A stretch of DNA of 64,000 bases from Rhizobiales bacterium Ga0077525 (GTDB lineage Bacteria; Pseudomonadota; Alphaproteobacteria; Rhizobiales; Xanthobacteraceae), in assembly GCA_001464835.1 (NCBI GenBank), contig LNDS01000036.1, forward strand, positions 62,001 to 126,000, written 5' to 3'. The position numbers and the translations under genes were made by a program. Numbering within the stretch: position 1 is the first letter of the stretch; the number at the start of each line of letters is the position of its first letter. This document shows, piece by piece, positions 9,681-18,625 of the stretch. The notes beneath the pieces were generated by a model. That model was given only the letters and a program-made list of their open reading frames with translations. It was not told where the DNA came from and ran no database searches.

Positions 9681-10538
9681 CTACCACACCAAATGCTTCA
9701 TCACCGCGGTCGGCGTTTCACCGGCGCCGGCGAACACCGTCTTCATCGTCTCCGCATTCGGCGTGTCGCGGCCGCCGAATTCCTCGGCGTGGATGCCGGC
9801 GGTAAGGAACAGCATATCGACGCCGAAGGCGCGGCCGCCTTTGAGATCCGTGCGCACCGAGTCGCCGATCGCCATCACGCGCTTCATGTCGGCCTTGCGG
9901 CCGGAAATCGCTTCCGCCTTGGCCAGCGCCATCTCATAGATCGGCCGGTACGGCTTGCCGGCATACAGCACCTCGCCGCCCATCGTCGCATACAAATCGG
10001 CGATCGCGCCGGCGCAATAAACCAGCCGGTTGCCGCGCTCGACCACCAGATCGGGATTGCCGCACAGCATGAACGTCTTGCGCTTGAGCATGATCTCGAG
10101 ACGGGCGCGATAATCCTCCGGTGTCTCGCTGTCGTCCTCATCGAGTCCCGAACAGACGACGTAGTCCGCGCTCTCCAGCGGCGCGAATGTAACGTTCAGT
10201 CCGGTGAAGATCGGTTTGTCGCGCGGCGGTCCGATGTGGCACAGCGACTGGCCCTTGCGCGTCGCGATGACGTTACGCGTGACGTCGCCGGACGAGACGA
10301 TGCCGTCATAGGCCTCGCGCGGGACGTGCAGATGATCGATCTGGCGGATCACCGCCTCGCCCGGCCGCGGCGCGTTGGTGATAAAGATTACCGTCTTCCC
10401 CGTGGCGCGAACGCGCATGAGAGCATCGCAGGCGTCGGGAAAAGACACTTCGCCATTATGCACCACGCCCCAGACGTCGCACAAAAAAACATCGTAGTTG
10501 GGCGCAAGCGCCGAGAAGTGCGGGGTTAAGGGAGGCAC
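9681..10538 (-). CDS. HAD superfamily class IIA hydrolase (NagD-like)
   Basis: 285 residues. HAD motif I is DVWGVVHNG (nucleophile Asp and acid/base Asp replaced in context by VWG-V, as in this subfamily). Motif II is FITNAPRP. The C-terminal motif has AGKPYRPIYEMA with MAIGDSVRTDLKGG for the metal site. Subclass IIA cap with a CGNPDLVVERG segment. It fits the TIGR01459-type HAD-IIA group of unknown substrate that is common in Alphaproteobacteria. The start is GTG, since an in-frame TGA lies a few codons upstream. It is 12 bases downstream of the TipF-like gene, so the two are probably cotranscribed. Confidence 0.88.
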   Translation of the reverse strand: MPPLTPHFSALAPNYDVFLCDVWGVVHNGEVSFPDACDALMRVRATGKTVIFITNAPRPGEAVIRQIDHLHVPREAYDGIVSSGDVTRNVIATRKGQSLCHIGPPRDKPIFTGLNVTFAPLESADYVVCSGLDEDDSETPEDYRARLEIMLKRKTFMLCGNPDLVVERGNRLVYCAGAIADLYATMGGEVLYAGKPYRPIYEMALAKAEAISGRKADMKRVMAIGDSVRTDLKGGRAFGVDMLFLTAGIHAEEFGGRDTPNAETMKTVFAGAGETPTAVMKHLVW

Positions 10539-10550
10539 TGAGATGACCGG

Positions 10551-11918
10551 TCAGAGGGAGGGAGCGTTGGCGGCGAGGTAATCGCGCAACGACGTGTTGG
10601 CCGGCGCCTTGTCCGCGCCATCGTTGGCGGCGCCGCCATGCAGGGCTTCGGCCCGTACCGGTCGGGGCGCCGAGAACAGGAAGCCCTGGCCGAAGCGCAC
10701 GTCGTAATCCAAGAGATCGACGACCATGCTTTCGTTCTCGATCCGCTCGCCGATCAGGTCGATGCCGGAACGCGCCATCAGGTCGGCGAGGTCCTCGGCA
10801 TGAATGTCGCTCTGCGCCGACGCCGCCTTGTTGAGCAGCAGCTTGGCCGGGACTTTCAGGAAACGGAACGAGCGGTCGGCCAGTTCCTTGGCTTCCAGCC
10901 GCAAATCGGTGATGTGATCCATCGAGAAGCGGAAGCCGCGCTCGGCCAAAGCGGCCAGGCTCTCATATTCGAGCGGCCCGAAGGCGCGATAGGCCTCCTG
11001 GGTAAATTCGAAGGTCAGCGAGCCGGCCAGCGCGCGGTTGGCTTCCATGAAATCGAGCAGTTGCCGGAAATAGATCGTATCGGTCAGCGTCGAGGCGTTG
11101 ATATTGCAGAACAGGCCGACGTCGCGGCTTTTCAGTTGCAGCCGGCGCACCACCTGCACGCAGCGGAACACCAGCATGTTGTCGATCTTCGGCATCAGGC
11201 CGACGCTTTCGGCGACGTCGATGAAGTCGCCGGCCGGGACGATGTCGCCCTGCTCGGTGCGCAGCCGCGACAGCGCCTCATAGAAGCGCACCTTGCGCTG
11301 CGGCAGCGTCACGATCGGCTGGAGATAGAGATCGATGCGGTTGGCGTCGGCAGCCCGCGCAATTAGTTCGCCGATTTGCTCACGGCTCATGCCCTGGAAA
11401 CGGCGCGGGCCGCTGACCGCGTCGGATTCGCTCAAGGTCAGCGGCACATCGCCGGACGGCAGCGGCTCGTCCGCCGCAACGGAGGCAACCGGACGCGGCG
11501 GCATCGCGCCATGATCGCGGAAAATGGTTTCATGCGCGGCGACAGTTTCGGCGATCTGCCGGACCAGGCCGCCAAGTTCACCGATTTCCGCGGCCAGCGG
11601 ATCGGTGGCGCCGCGCTGGCGGCTGACGGTGGCTTCGAGACGGGTCTCGACCGTGGCAATGCGGTGCGACATCTCGGCCATTTGGCGGGACAGGTCGGCG
11701 GTGGCGCGCGACAGATCGGCGATCTGGTCGCCGATAAGGGTGCGGTCGCGCAGCCGGTTGCTGATCGTGTTGTAGAGCGCCAATGTCGTGAACACAGCCA
11801 GCGCCACGATCGCCGCCGTCCGCGGGTCCATCTTCAATCCGAGATAGAGCACGGCGCCGACCGAGCCGGCGATCAGCACCATGCAGACCGCAATGAAGAT
11901 GGCGCCAAGACGAAGCAT
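10551..11918 (-). CDS. tipF: TipF-like membrane EAL-domain protein, probably a c-di-GMP effector for flagellar positioning
   Basis: 455 residues. Architecture: two N-terminal membrane helices (about 1-25 and 35-50), a coiled-coil stretch (LSRATADLSRQMAEMSHR and the following VETRLEA) and a C-terminal EAL domain. This is the layout of Caulobacter TipF, which binds c-di-GMP without hydrolysing it and helps place the flagellum. EAL residues are mostly kept (YEALSRL, FCNINAS, EFTQEA, FLKVP, GERIE, GQGF). The DDFGTG loop is replaced by MDHITD, so the second metal-binding Asp is His and loop 6 is lost; phosphodiesterase activity is doubtful. The ATG at MLRLGAIF is chosen because further upstream the frame is not protein-like. 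Confidence 0.8.
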   Translation of the reverse strand: MLRLGAIFIAVCMVLIAGSVGAVLYLGLKMDPRTAAIVALAVFTTLALYNTISNRLRDRTLIGDQIADLSRATADLSRQMAEMSHRIATVETRLEATVSRQRGATDPLAAEIGELGGLVRQIAETVAAHETIFRDHGAMPPRPVASVAADEPLPSGDVPLTLSESDAVSGPRRFQGMSREQIGELIARAADANRIDLYLQPIVTLPQRKVRFYEALSRLRTEQGDIVPAGDFIDVAESVGLMPKIDNMLVFRCVQVVRRLQLKSRDVGLFCNINASTLTDTIYFRQLLDFMEANRALAGSLTFEFTQEAYRAFGPLEYESLAALAERGFRFSMDHITDLRLEAKELADRSFRFLKVPAKLLLNKAASAQSDIHAEDLADLMARSGIDLIGERIENESMVVDLLDYDVRFGQGFLFSAPRPVRAEALHGGAANDGADKAPANTSLRDYLAANAPSL

Positions 11919-12053
11919 AAATTCGACCTTAAGAGACCCGCCCCTGATTCGGACGAACCCACCCCAATGTTCATGACGAGGCGCGCCCGCGCAACCGTGA
12001 ATTCCTGCTATGGTATCGACACTTCGCCGGTCTTTCACAAGAACTTACATGCA

Positions 12054-12095
12054 AATTCAGCCCAAAACTCCCCCAAGAATTCAGCCCAAAATTCC
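12054..12095. repeat. 18-bp direct repeat in the tipF/glycosyltransferase divergent gap
   Basis: aattcagcccaaaactcc (12054-12071) recurs as aattcagcccaaaattcc (12078-12095) with one mismatch and a 24-base period. The second copy ends 29 bases before the start codon of the glycosyltransferase gene. It could be a paired activator site or a simple duplication. Confidence 0.6.
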
Positions 12096-12124
12096 TCTTT
12101 GTCGCCAACCCGGAACTTGAGCCG

Positions 12125-13690
12125 ATGCAGGCCTCCCGACCATCCTCAATCCTCGTCTGGATCGCCGCCTCGCCTGGGCAGGCATTGGCCGCCCTCCTCG
12201 CGGTGCATGTGGCGGTTTGGACCACCCTGCCGACGGCTTTATACCCCAACCTGCCGCTCGATCTGATCGAGGCTTTGACCTATGGCCGCGAATGGCAACT
12301 CGGCTATGACAAGCTGCCGCCATTGCCGTGGTGGCTGGTCGAGATTGTCTATCGCGTCATGGGCCACGATTTCGGCTTTTACCTGCTGGCCCAAATCGCC
12401 GTTATTGCCGCGCTGGCGATCGTGTTCATGACGAGCCGGCCGCTGGCCGGGCCGGTCGGCGCCCTCGTCGCTGTCCTGATCGTCGATGGCCTGCATTATC
12501 TCAGCTACACCGCCGCCAAGTTCAATCATGACGTTATCCAGCTGCCATTCTGGGCGCTGGCCGGCTATTCCCTGCACCGGGCGCTGCGCGGCGGCTGGAT
12601 CGGCCACTGGGCGCTGCTCGGTCTGGCGATCGGGATTTCGCTGTGGGCGAAGTATTTCGTCGTCATGCTGGCGATTCCGATCGGCCTGTTTGTCCTGATC
12701 GACGCCGATGCACGCAAATGTCTCAAGACGCCGGGCCCCTATATCGCCGCCGCGGTCGCGCTGATCGTCATGGCGCCGCATCTTATCTGGCTGGTGCAGA
12801 ACGACTTTTTGCCGCTCGGCTACGCCGAGCGCCGCGCCGTGCTGTCGCGCGGCTGGTACGATCACCTATGGCGCCCGGCGCAGTTCGCCCTCAGCCAATT
12901 GTTTTTCCTCATTCCGGCGCTGCTGATCGCTTTACCGCTGTTCGTTCCGCGCCGCGCAACTACCGAGAAGCCGGTCGTCTCGCTCGCCGATGCCTACGAC
13001 ATGCGGATCGTGACATGGCTCGCTTTCGGACCCATCGCCGCCGTGCTGGCGCTGGCCGCTGTCAGCGGACGCGGCACCGTGGCGATGTGGGGCTATCCGC
13101 TGTGGATGTTCATCGGGCTTTGGCTGGTGCTGGTGGCGCGGCGCGCGTTCGAACCCGGGCGTCTCGGCCGCATTCTCGTTACTTGGGCCACCGTGTTTGC
13201 CTGCATGGCCGGCGCCTTCGTCGTCAATTACGCGGTGCTGCCGAACTACGACCACCGCTACCGCGCCGTGTTTTATCCCGGCGAGCGCCTGGCCACCGAA
13301 TTGAGCCGCCGCTACCGCACAATTACCGGCCAACCGATCGCCTATGTCATCGGCGACATGTGGACGGGCGGCAATGTCGCGCACTATGCGCCGAGCCGTC
13401 CGCGCGTCCTGATCGACGGCGACCGGGCGCGCGCGCCGTGGATCGACCTTGCCGACCTCAACGCGCGCGGCGCGGTGCTGGTGTGGACGTCGGGCGATCT
13501 CGACACGATCCCGATCGGCTTCCGCAACATCGCCGGCGAAGCGGCGGTGCAGCCGCCGTTCCTCATTCCGGACCGGCGCGGCGACAGCTTCGTCAATGTC
13601 GGCTGGGCGGTGCTGCTGCCCAAGCCGGCTTTCGCGCAAGCCGTTTCGGACCAGCCAAACAAGCAGCAGCACGCAGGATCAGTGCCATGA
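12125..13690 (+). CDS. Family 39 (ArnT/PMT-type) membrane glycosyltransferase
   Basis: 521 residues with about 9-10 membrane segments and a C-terminal periplasmic domain of about 120 residues. The first periplasmic loop has the acidic/KLPPLPWW motif of PMT_2 enzymes (comparable to HPPL-YY in ArnT), and GISLWAKYFVV is typical of the family. Such enzymes take sugar from a polyprenyl-phosphate donor and transfer it to lipid A, lipopolysaccharide or protein on the periplasmic face. Its stop overlaps the start of the next small membrane gene (ATGA). A possible donor-making module (GT2, YdjC, GtrA) lies at 29416-31899. Confidence 0.85.
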   Translation: MQASRPSSILVWIAASPGQALAALLAVHVAVWTTLPTALYPNLPLDLIEALTYGREWQLGYDKLPPLPWWLVEIVYRVMGHDFGFYLLAQIAVIAALAIVFMTSRPLAGPVGALVAVLIVDGLHYLSYTAAKFNHDVIQLPFWALAGYSLHRALRGGWIGHWALLGLAIGISLWAKYFVVMLAIPIGLFVLIDADARKCLKTPGPYIAAAVALIVMAPHLIWLVQNDFLPLGYAERRAVLSRGWYDHLWRPAQFALSQLFFLIPALLIALPLFVPRRATTEKPVVSLADAYDMRIVTWLAFGPIAAVLALAAVSGRGTVAMWGYPLWMFIGLWLVLVARRAFEPGRLGRILVTWATVFACMAGAFVVNYAVLPNYDHRYRAVFYPGERLATELSRRYRTITGQPIAYVIGDMWTGGNVAHYAPSRPRVLIDGDRARAPWIDLADLNARGAVLVWTSGDLDTIPIGFRNIAGEAAVQPPFLIPDRRGDSFVNVGWAVLLPKPAFAQAVSDQPNKQQHAGSVP

Positions 13691-13986
13691 ACACGCTGCG
13701 CCGTCTTTGGCGAGGAGACCTGCCGCTGTCGCAGGCATTCTGGAATTGGGCGGTGATCGGCGCAATCGCGGTCAACGGACTGACGTCGATCCTGTTTCTG
13801 ATCCTGATCATGAACGATTACATCGTGGCGGCCTTTATCGTCGGCTACGCTCTGTCGGTGCCCTACAATGTCGTTGTAACCGTCGGCGTCTGGCGATCCG
13901 CCGGACGCTACGCGGGCGATCGCCGCTGGGCCGACCTCGCCCGCATCGTCACGGTTTCCGCCATGACGATATTGAGCCTCACCTGA
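13687..13986 (+). CDS. Small membrane protein of unknown function
   Basis: 99 residues. It has two to three hydrophobic segments (FWNWAVIGAIAVNGLTSILFL, shown here only to its first part, then VAAFIVGYALSVPY and a C-terminal helix). It overlaps the stop of the family 39 glycosyltransferase by 4 bases, so it is translationally coupled to it. No enzymatic residue is apparent. It may be an accessory or stabilising subunit for the transferase; that is inferred only from the coupling. It converges on the ABC ATPase gene 12 bases downstream. Confidence 0.78.
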   Translation: MNTLRRLWRGDLPLSQAFWNWAVIGAIAVNGLTSILFLILIMNDYIVAAFIVGYALSVPYNVVVTVGVWRSAGRYAGDRRWADLARIVTVSAMTILSLT

Positions 13987-13998
13987 CCGCGATGCCGG

Positions 13999-14703
13999 CT
14001 ACTGCCGCACACCATGCTGCTCGTCGATGCGCACGCGGCCATCGAGCAACTCGATGTGCCGGTCCATACGCTCGGCCATGGCGAGATCATGCGTCACCGC
14101 GACCACGGTCTTGCCCTCGACATGCACCAGATCGCGCAGCACCTCGAACACCTGTTCACTGGCTTTGGAATCGAGCGAGCCGGTCGGCTCGTCGGCCAAT
14201 ATGACCGGCGGCTCGTTGGCCAGCGCGCGGGCCACCGCGACGCGCTGGCGCTGGCCGCCGGACAGCTGATCAGGACGTTTGTGAATGTGCTCACCAAGTC
14301 CGAACGAGCCGAGCAGGTCGCCGCCGCGCGTCCGCATCTGCGCCTTCGACAATTTCCCGAGCGCGCGCATCGGCAGCATGACGTTCTCCAGCACGGTGAA
14401 CTCCGGCAGCAGAAAATGGAATTGGAAGACGAAGCCGAGCATGGTCAGCCGCGCAAAGGCGCGATCCTCTTCCGGCATGTGCGTGGTGGCCTGGCCCTCG
14501 ATCAGGACTTCGCCGGAGGTCGGGAAATCGAGCAGGCCGAGCAGATACAGCAGCGACGATTTGCCCGATCCCGACGGGCCGGTGATGGCGACGAATTCAT
14601 TCTTGCGGATGGCTAGGTCGACATTCTGCACCAAAGTCGTCGGCACGATGCCCGGCAGGATGCGGGTGACGTTACGCGCCTCGATCAGCGGCGTTTCGCT
14701 CAT
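13999..14703 (-). CDS. ABC transporter ATP-binding protein (LolD/MacB ATPase type)
   Basis: 234 residues. Walker A GPSGSGKSSLLYLLG, Q-loop FQFHFLLPEFTVLENV, signature LSGGQRQRVAVARAL, Walker B VILADEPTGSLD and a switch His (VTHDLAMAERM). This is the LolD/MacB class of ATPase that drives mechanotransmission exporters rather than cargo translocation through the membrane. The start overlaps the stop of the permease gene (ATGA), so permease and ATPase are coupled. With the upstream adaptor it forms a three-gene exporter operon. Confidence 0.95.
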   Translation of the reverse strand: MSETPLIEARNVTRILPGIVPTTLVQNVDLAIRKNEFVAITGPSGSGKSSLLYLLGLLDFPTSGEVLIEGQATTHMPEEDRAFARLTMLGFVFQFHFLLPEFTVLENVMLPMRALGKLSKAQMRTRGGDLLGSFGLGEHIHKRPDQLSGGQRQRVAVARALANEPPVILADEPTGSLDSKASEQVFEVLRDLVHVEGKTVVAVTHDLAMAERMDRHIELLDGRVRIDEQHGVRQ

Positions 14704-15935
14704 GTCGCGCCCCGGATGATCTCGACCGGATGCAGCCGCGCCGCCTTGCGCGCCGGCTGATAGCCGGCCACCACCGACGACACCAGCGCAACCGCGCCGG
14801 CCATCAGGTAATGCGTATAGGCGTAGGCGAGCGGCAGCCGGTCGGCATCGAGAAACGGATTCTTGATCTCGACCGAACCCAGCGCCAGGCACAAGACATA
14901 GCCGAGCACGAAACCAGCAAGCGCACCGGCAACGCCGATGATCATCGCCTCGATGACGAAGATCGAGCGCACGGTATACTCGCTCAGGCCCAGCGACTTC
15001 ATGATGGCGATGTCGCGCGCCTTCTCATGGGTGATGGTCGAGATGATGTTGTAGGTGCCGAAGCTGGCGACCAAGAGAATGGCGCCGACCACGGTGTACA
15101 TGATGATGTTGCGGATGATGAAGGTCGAGATCAGGTCTTCATTGGCTTCCTGCCAGGACACCGATTTGTAGCCGGTGTCGTTTTCGATGCGGGCGGCGAT
15201 TTCGCGCGAACTCATCGGCGCGGTGAGCCGCACCCGCAATTCGTTGATCAGCCCGGTCTGCTTCGACAGGATCTGCCCGGTCTTGGTCAGAACGTAAGCC
15301 GTACTTTCATCGAGCTGGCGGACGCCGGAATGAAAATAGCCGACCACTTGCGCGTTAAGACGGGCGCCTTCGCTGGTTTGCAGTGTAATGTTGGCGCCGA
15401 TGCGGGCGCCGATCTTTTCCGACAGCCGGTCACCGATGACGATGGCGTTGGTGGCGCGATACAGCGCAGTCAATGTCGCGCCGCGCATCTGCTTGGGCAG
15501 GTCGGAGACCATGGCTTCGCGGCGCGGATCGATGCCGATGACATTGGTGGCGATATCGTGATTGGCGTAGCGGATGATGGCCTGCACCTTGACCGACGGC
15601 CCGACCGCGCCGGGGAGCCAGGCTTCCAGCGCCGCCATGGTGGCGAGCGGATTCTTGATGCCGCGCCGTCGCGCCTCCGGCGTCAGGCCGTGAATCTCGG
15701 CGGCGTCATAGGTGGTGGCGGCCGGCTGCGGCGGCGGCGAGCGGCGCTCGTCGGTCACCGTGACGTTCGGCAGCGTGTTGACCAGACGGTTGGTGAAATC
15801 GTCCTGCGATCCCTGCATCAACGCAGCCATCATGATCGAAAAGCCGACGCCGGTGGCGACTCCGGCGACGGCGAAACCGGTTTGCCGCACGCGGGCGCGG
15901 ACATGGGTCCAAGCGATTTCGAGAATGAGATTCAT
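14700..15935 (-). CDS. FtsX/MacB-family ABC transporter permease
   Basis: 411 residues. One N-terminal membrane helix (FAVAGVATGVGFSIMMAAL), a large periplasmic domain (about 45-260) and three C-terminal helices with the FtsX core (VGAILLVASFGTYNIISTI, ITHEKARDIAIMKSLG, ALVSSVVAGYQPARKA). The KARDIAIMKSLG segment is the coupling helix seen in LolC/LolE, MacB and DevC. The ATG at MNLILEIAW, a few bases after the adaptor gene, is chosen. The ATPase is a separate polypeptide, so the system is DevBCA-like rather than a fused MacB. Confidence 0.93.
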   Translation of the reverse strand: MNLILEIAWTHVRARVRQTGFAVAGVATGVGFSIMMAALMQGSQDDFTNRLVNTLPNVTVTDERRSPPPQPAATTYDAAEIHGLTPEARRRGIKNPLATMAALEAWLPGAVGPSVKVQAIIRYANHDIATNVIGIDPRREAMVSDLPKQMRGATLTALYRATNAIVIGDRLSEKIGARIGANITLQTSEGARLNAQVVGYFHSGVRQLDESTAYVLTKTGQILSKQTGLINELRVRLTAPMSSREIAARIENDTGYKSVSWQEANEDLISTFIIRNIIMYTVVGAILLVASFGTYNIISTITHEKARDIAIMKSLGLSEYTVRSIFVIEAMIIGVAGALAGFVLGYVLCLALGSVEIKNPFLDADRLPLAYAYTHYLMAGAVALVSSVVAGYQPARKAARLHPVEIIRGAT

Positions 15936-15942
15936 GGCGCGC

Positions 15943-16953
15943 TCACGGCGGCGCATCGACAACGCGCACGCGCCGGCCATCCTTGAGGTCGGTCGCCGCC
16001 GGCGAAACAACGCGCTCGCCTTCCTTGAGGCCGGACTGCACCTCAACCGCGCGTGTGCCGCGAATGCCGATCTTGACCTCGCGGCGGCGCAAGCGATCGC
16101 CATCGATGACAAAGACAAAGCTGCCCTGCACGGCGCCGGGCGGCACCAGCAGGACATCGGCCTGTTCGCGCGTCACGATATTGGCCTCGACGCTCATGCC
16201 GGGCTTGAGCGGCGTATTGTCGGGCAGTGCGATCTTGATGCGGTAGGTCTTGGCGACGACGTCGCCCATCGGCGTGATCTCGCGTACCTCGCCTTGCAGC
16301 CTGCGCTCGGGGAAAGCATCGGTGCGGAACAGCACGACCTGTTTCAAGGCGACGCGCGGAATGTCCTCTTCATTGACTTCCGCCACCACTTGCAGCGGGT
16401 ATGGCACGCCGACGCGGAACAATATCTGCCCCGCTTCGGCGATCTCGCCGATTTCGCCGTCGCGGCGCAGCACGACACCATCCATTGGCGCGAGGATGGT
16501 GTAGTCGTTGATCTTCTCGAGCTGCACCATGATCTGCGCCTGCACCTGTTGCAGATCCATCGAGGCGCGCTCGAACGCTTGCGTGGTCGCAGTGCCGCGC
16601 GCGATCAGTTCGCTGACCCGCGACATTTCGCGCTTAAGAAACTCCTCGCGGGCTTTCAGTTCGCGCAGCTGCGCCTGCACTTCGCGATCGTCGAGCCGCA
16701 CCAGCACATCGCCCTTGGCGACTTTCTTTCCTTCGCAATCGCAGATCTCGACAATGCGGTCGCGCAACAGGCTGGCGACCTTGGCCCAGCGCACCGGCTC
16801 AACGCCGCCGGTGGCATAGACGATCTCGACCGCGGTGCCGCGCGTGACGGCGACGGCGGCGACTTGCGGCGCCTGGCCGTAACGCCACCAGACGGCCGCG
16901 GCCGCCGCCAATATCACGATCGCCGCGATGATAGTGAGCCGTCGTTTTCCCAT
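15943..16953 (-). CDS. Periplasmic adaptor (HlyD/MacA/DevB-type membrane fusion protein)
   Basis: 336 residues. An N-terminal anchor helix (LTIIAAIVILAAAAAVWW), a lipoyl half-motif with KVAKGDVLVRLD, a helical hairpin (about 95-150, KAREEFLKREMSRVSELI), and a barrel domain with YTILAPMDGVVLRRDGEIGE and PGMSVEANI. It bridges an inner-membrane transporter to an outer-membrane duct. An unusual Cys pair (EICDCEG) lies in the first beta domain. It is 7 bases upstream of the permease gene. No TolC-like gene is nearby, so the duct must be encoded elsewhere. Confidence 0.93.
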   Translation of the reverse strand: MGKRRLTIIAAIVILAAAAAVWWRYGQAPQVAAVAVTRGTAVEIVYATGGVEPVRWAKVASLLRDRIVEICDCEGKKVAKGDVLVRLDDREVQAQLRELKAREEFLKREMSRVSELIARGTATTQAFERASMDLQQVQAQIMVQLEKINDYTILAPMDGVVLRRDGEIGEIAEAGQILFRVGVPYPLQVVAEVNEEDIPRVALKQVVLFRTDAFPERRLQGEVREITPMGDVVAKTYRIKIALPDNTPLKPGMSVEANIVTREQADVLLVPPGAVQGSFVFVIDGDRLRRREVKIGIRGTRAVEVQSGLKEGERVVSPAATDLKDGRRVRVVDAPP

Positions 16954-17012
16954 GGGCGAAACCTAGAGGCGGCGCACGCGAGAGCATTGATGTAGCGCAA
17001 GCAACTTCCTTC

Positions 17013-17123
17013 ACCTCCCCCTGAAAGGGGGAGGTCGCATTGTCTTTGCGCAGCAATGACAATGCGGTGGGGGTCAATGCCTTAGCGACCCCCTCCCTAA
17101 CCCTCCCCCTTTCAGGGGGAGGG
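17013..17123. repeat. Double-hairpin repeat (cctccccct family)
   Basis: Two 23-base hairpins, acctccccct-gaa-agggggaggt at 17013-17035 and ccctccccct-ttc-agggggaggg at 17101-17123. They are also inverted copies of each other, so the whole 111 bases can form one large palindrome. It lies between the adaptor gene and the aminotransferase gene. A similar composite is at 35555-35687 and a single hairpin at 61027-61052. Confidence 0.8.
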
Positions 17124-17132
17124 AATAGAAAG

Positions 17133-18476
17133 CTACGCCACCTGCTTGATGACCGCCGCGACCTTGTCGAAGATTTCGCCGATCTGCGCTTCCGTCACGA
17201 TCAATGGCGGGCTCATGGCGATGGCGTCGCCGGAAATGCGGAACATGATGCCGTGATCGTGGAAGCCGTTTTCCAGCGCCTGATAGCCGCGCAGGCCGAC
17301 CGCATCCGGCTTGCTGGCGAGATCGATGCCGGCCATCAGGCCGACGGTGCGGATGTCGAGCACGTTCGGCAGGCCTTTCAACCCCATCGCGCCTTGCGCC
17401 CAGATCGGCTCCATCTTTTTGGCGCGGGCGAACAGGTCTTCGTCGCGGTAGAGGTCGAGCGTGGCCAGACCGGCGGCGCAAGCGAGCGGATGCGCCGAAT
17501 AGGTGTAGCCGTGGAACAGTTCGATGACGTGGTCGGGGCCTTTCATGAAGGCGTCGTGGATGCCCTTGCGGGCAATGACCCCGCCCATCGGCACCGAACC
17601 GGAGGTGATGCCTTTGGCGAAGGTGATCATGTCCGGCACGACGTCGTAGCGCTCGGCGGCGAAGGCATGACCGAGGCGGCCATAGCCGGTGATGACCTCG
17701 TCGAAGATCAGCAGGATGCCGTGCTTGTCGCAGATCTGGCGCAGGCGCTTGAGATAGCCTTTCGGCGGCGGCAGCACCGCCGTCGAACCGGACACCGGCT
17801 CGACGATGACGGCGGCGATGGTCGAGGCGTCGTGCAGCGCCACCAACCGGTCGAGTTCGTCGGCAAGATGCGCGCCCCACTCCGGCTCGCCGACCGAGAA
17901 CGCCTGCTCGGCGCGGTTATAGGTGGTCGCCATATGATCGGCGCCGGCCAGCGCAACGCCGAACTGCTTGCGGTTGGCGACCATGCCGCCGACCGAGATG
18001 CCGCCGAAGCCGACGCCGTGATAGCCGCGCTCGCGGCCGATCAGGCGCACGCGCGAGGCATTGCCGCGCACGTTGTGATAGGCGAGCGCGATCTTCAGCG
18101 CGGTATCGACCGCTTCCGAACCCGAGTTGCAGAAAAACACGTGGTCGAGATCGGCCGGCGCCAGCGCCGCGATGCGCGAGGCGAGTTCGAAGGCTTTCGG
18201 GTGGCCGAACTGGAAGGTCGGCGAGAAATCCATTTCCGCCGCCTGCTTTTGAATGGCGGCGACGATCGGATCGCGGTTATGCCCGGCATTGGTGCACCAC
18301 AGTCCGGCGGAGGCATCGAGGATCTTGCGGCCTTCCGGCGTGAAGTAATGCATGTCCTTGGCGCTCGACAGCAGCCGCGGCCGCGCCTTGAACGAGCGGT
18401 TGGAGGTGAACGGCATCCAGAACTGTTCGAGGTCGTTCGGGATGGTCGTCGAGGGGCTTTCGCGGGTCTGCGCCAT
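17133..18476 (-). CDS. Class III omega-aminotransferase (beta-alanine/omega-amino acid:pyruvate type)
   Basis: 447 residues. PLP-dependent fold type I. The Schiff-base lysine is in ITFAKGITSGSVPMGGV near residue 290, with the PLP phosphate loop NSGSEAVDTALKIA near 120 and the Asp in IFDEVITGYGR near 255. The N-terminal WMPFTSNRSFKARPRL matches omega-amino acid:pyruvate transaminases, which use beta-alanine or similar amines. The ATG at MAQTRES is chosen. It is divergent from the Crp/Fnr regulator, whose upstream region it shares. The exact amine donor cannot be told from sequence. Confidence 0.9.
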   Translation of the reverse strand: MAQTRESPSTTIPNDLEQFWMPFTSNRSFKARPRLLSSAKDMHYFTPEGRKILDASAGLWCTNAGHNRDPIVAAIQKQAAEMDFSPTFQFGHPKAFELASRIAALAPADLDHVFFCNSGSEAVDTALKIALAYHNVRGNASRVRLIGRERGYHGVGFGGISVGGMVANRKQFGVALAGADHMATTYNRAEQAFSVGEPEWGAHLADELDRLVALHDASTIAAVIVEPVSGSTAVLPPPKGYLKRLRQICDKHGILLIFDEVITGYGRLGHAFAAERYDVVPDMITFAKGITSGSVPMGGVIARKGIHDAFMKGPDHVIELFHGYTYSAHPLACAAGLATLDLYRDEDLFARAKKMEPIWAQGAMGLKGLPNVLDIRTVGLMAGIDLASKPDAVGLRGYQALENGFHDHGIMFRISGDAIAMSPPLIVTEAQIGEIFDKVAAVIKQVA

Positions 18477-18625
18477 GGTATTCTCCAACCTTTCGAAACG
18501 GCTCTGAAACCGGGGCGGCATCGTAGCAGCGAACGGTGCCTATCCGAAATCGTCGTTTGCGCAACGGAATGGCGGGTGGGCCGGCTGGCCAGGTTCAGTG
18601 GAACCGTTGCCGCCCGCGCAAGTTG

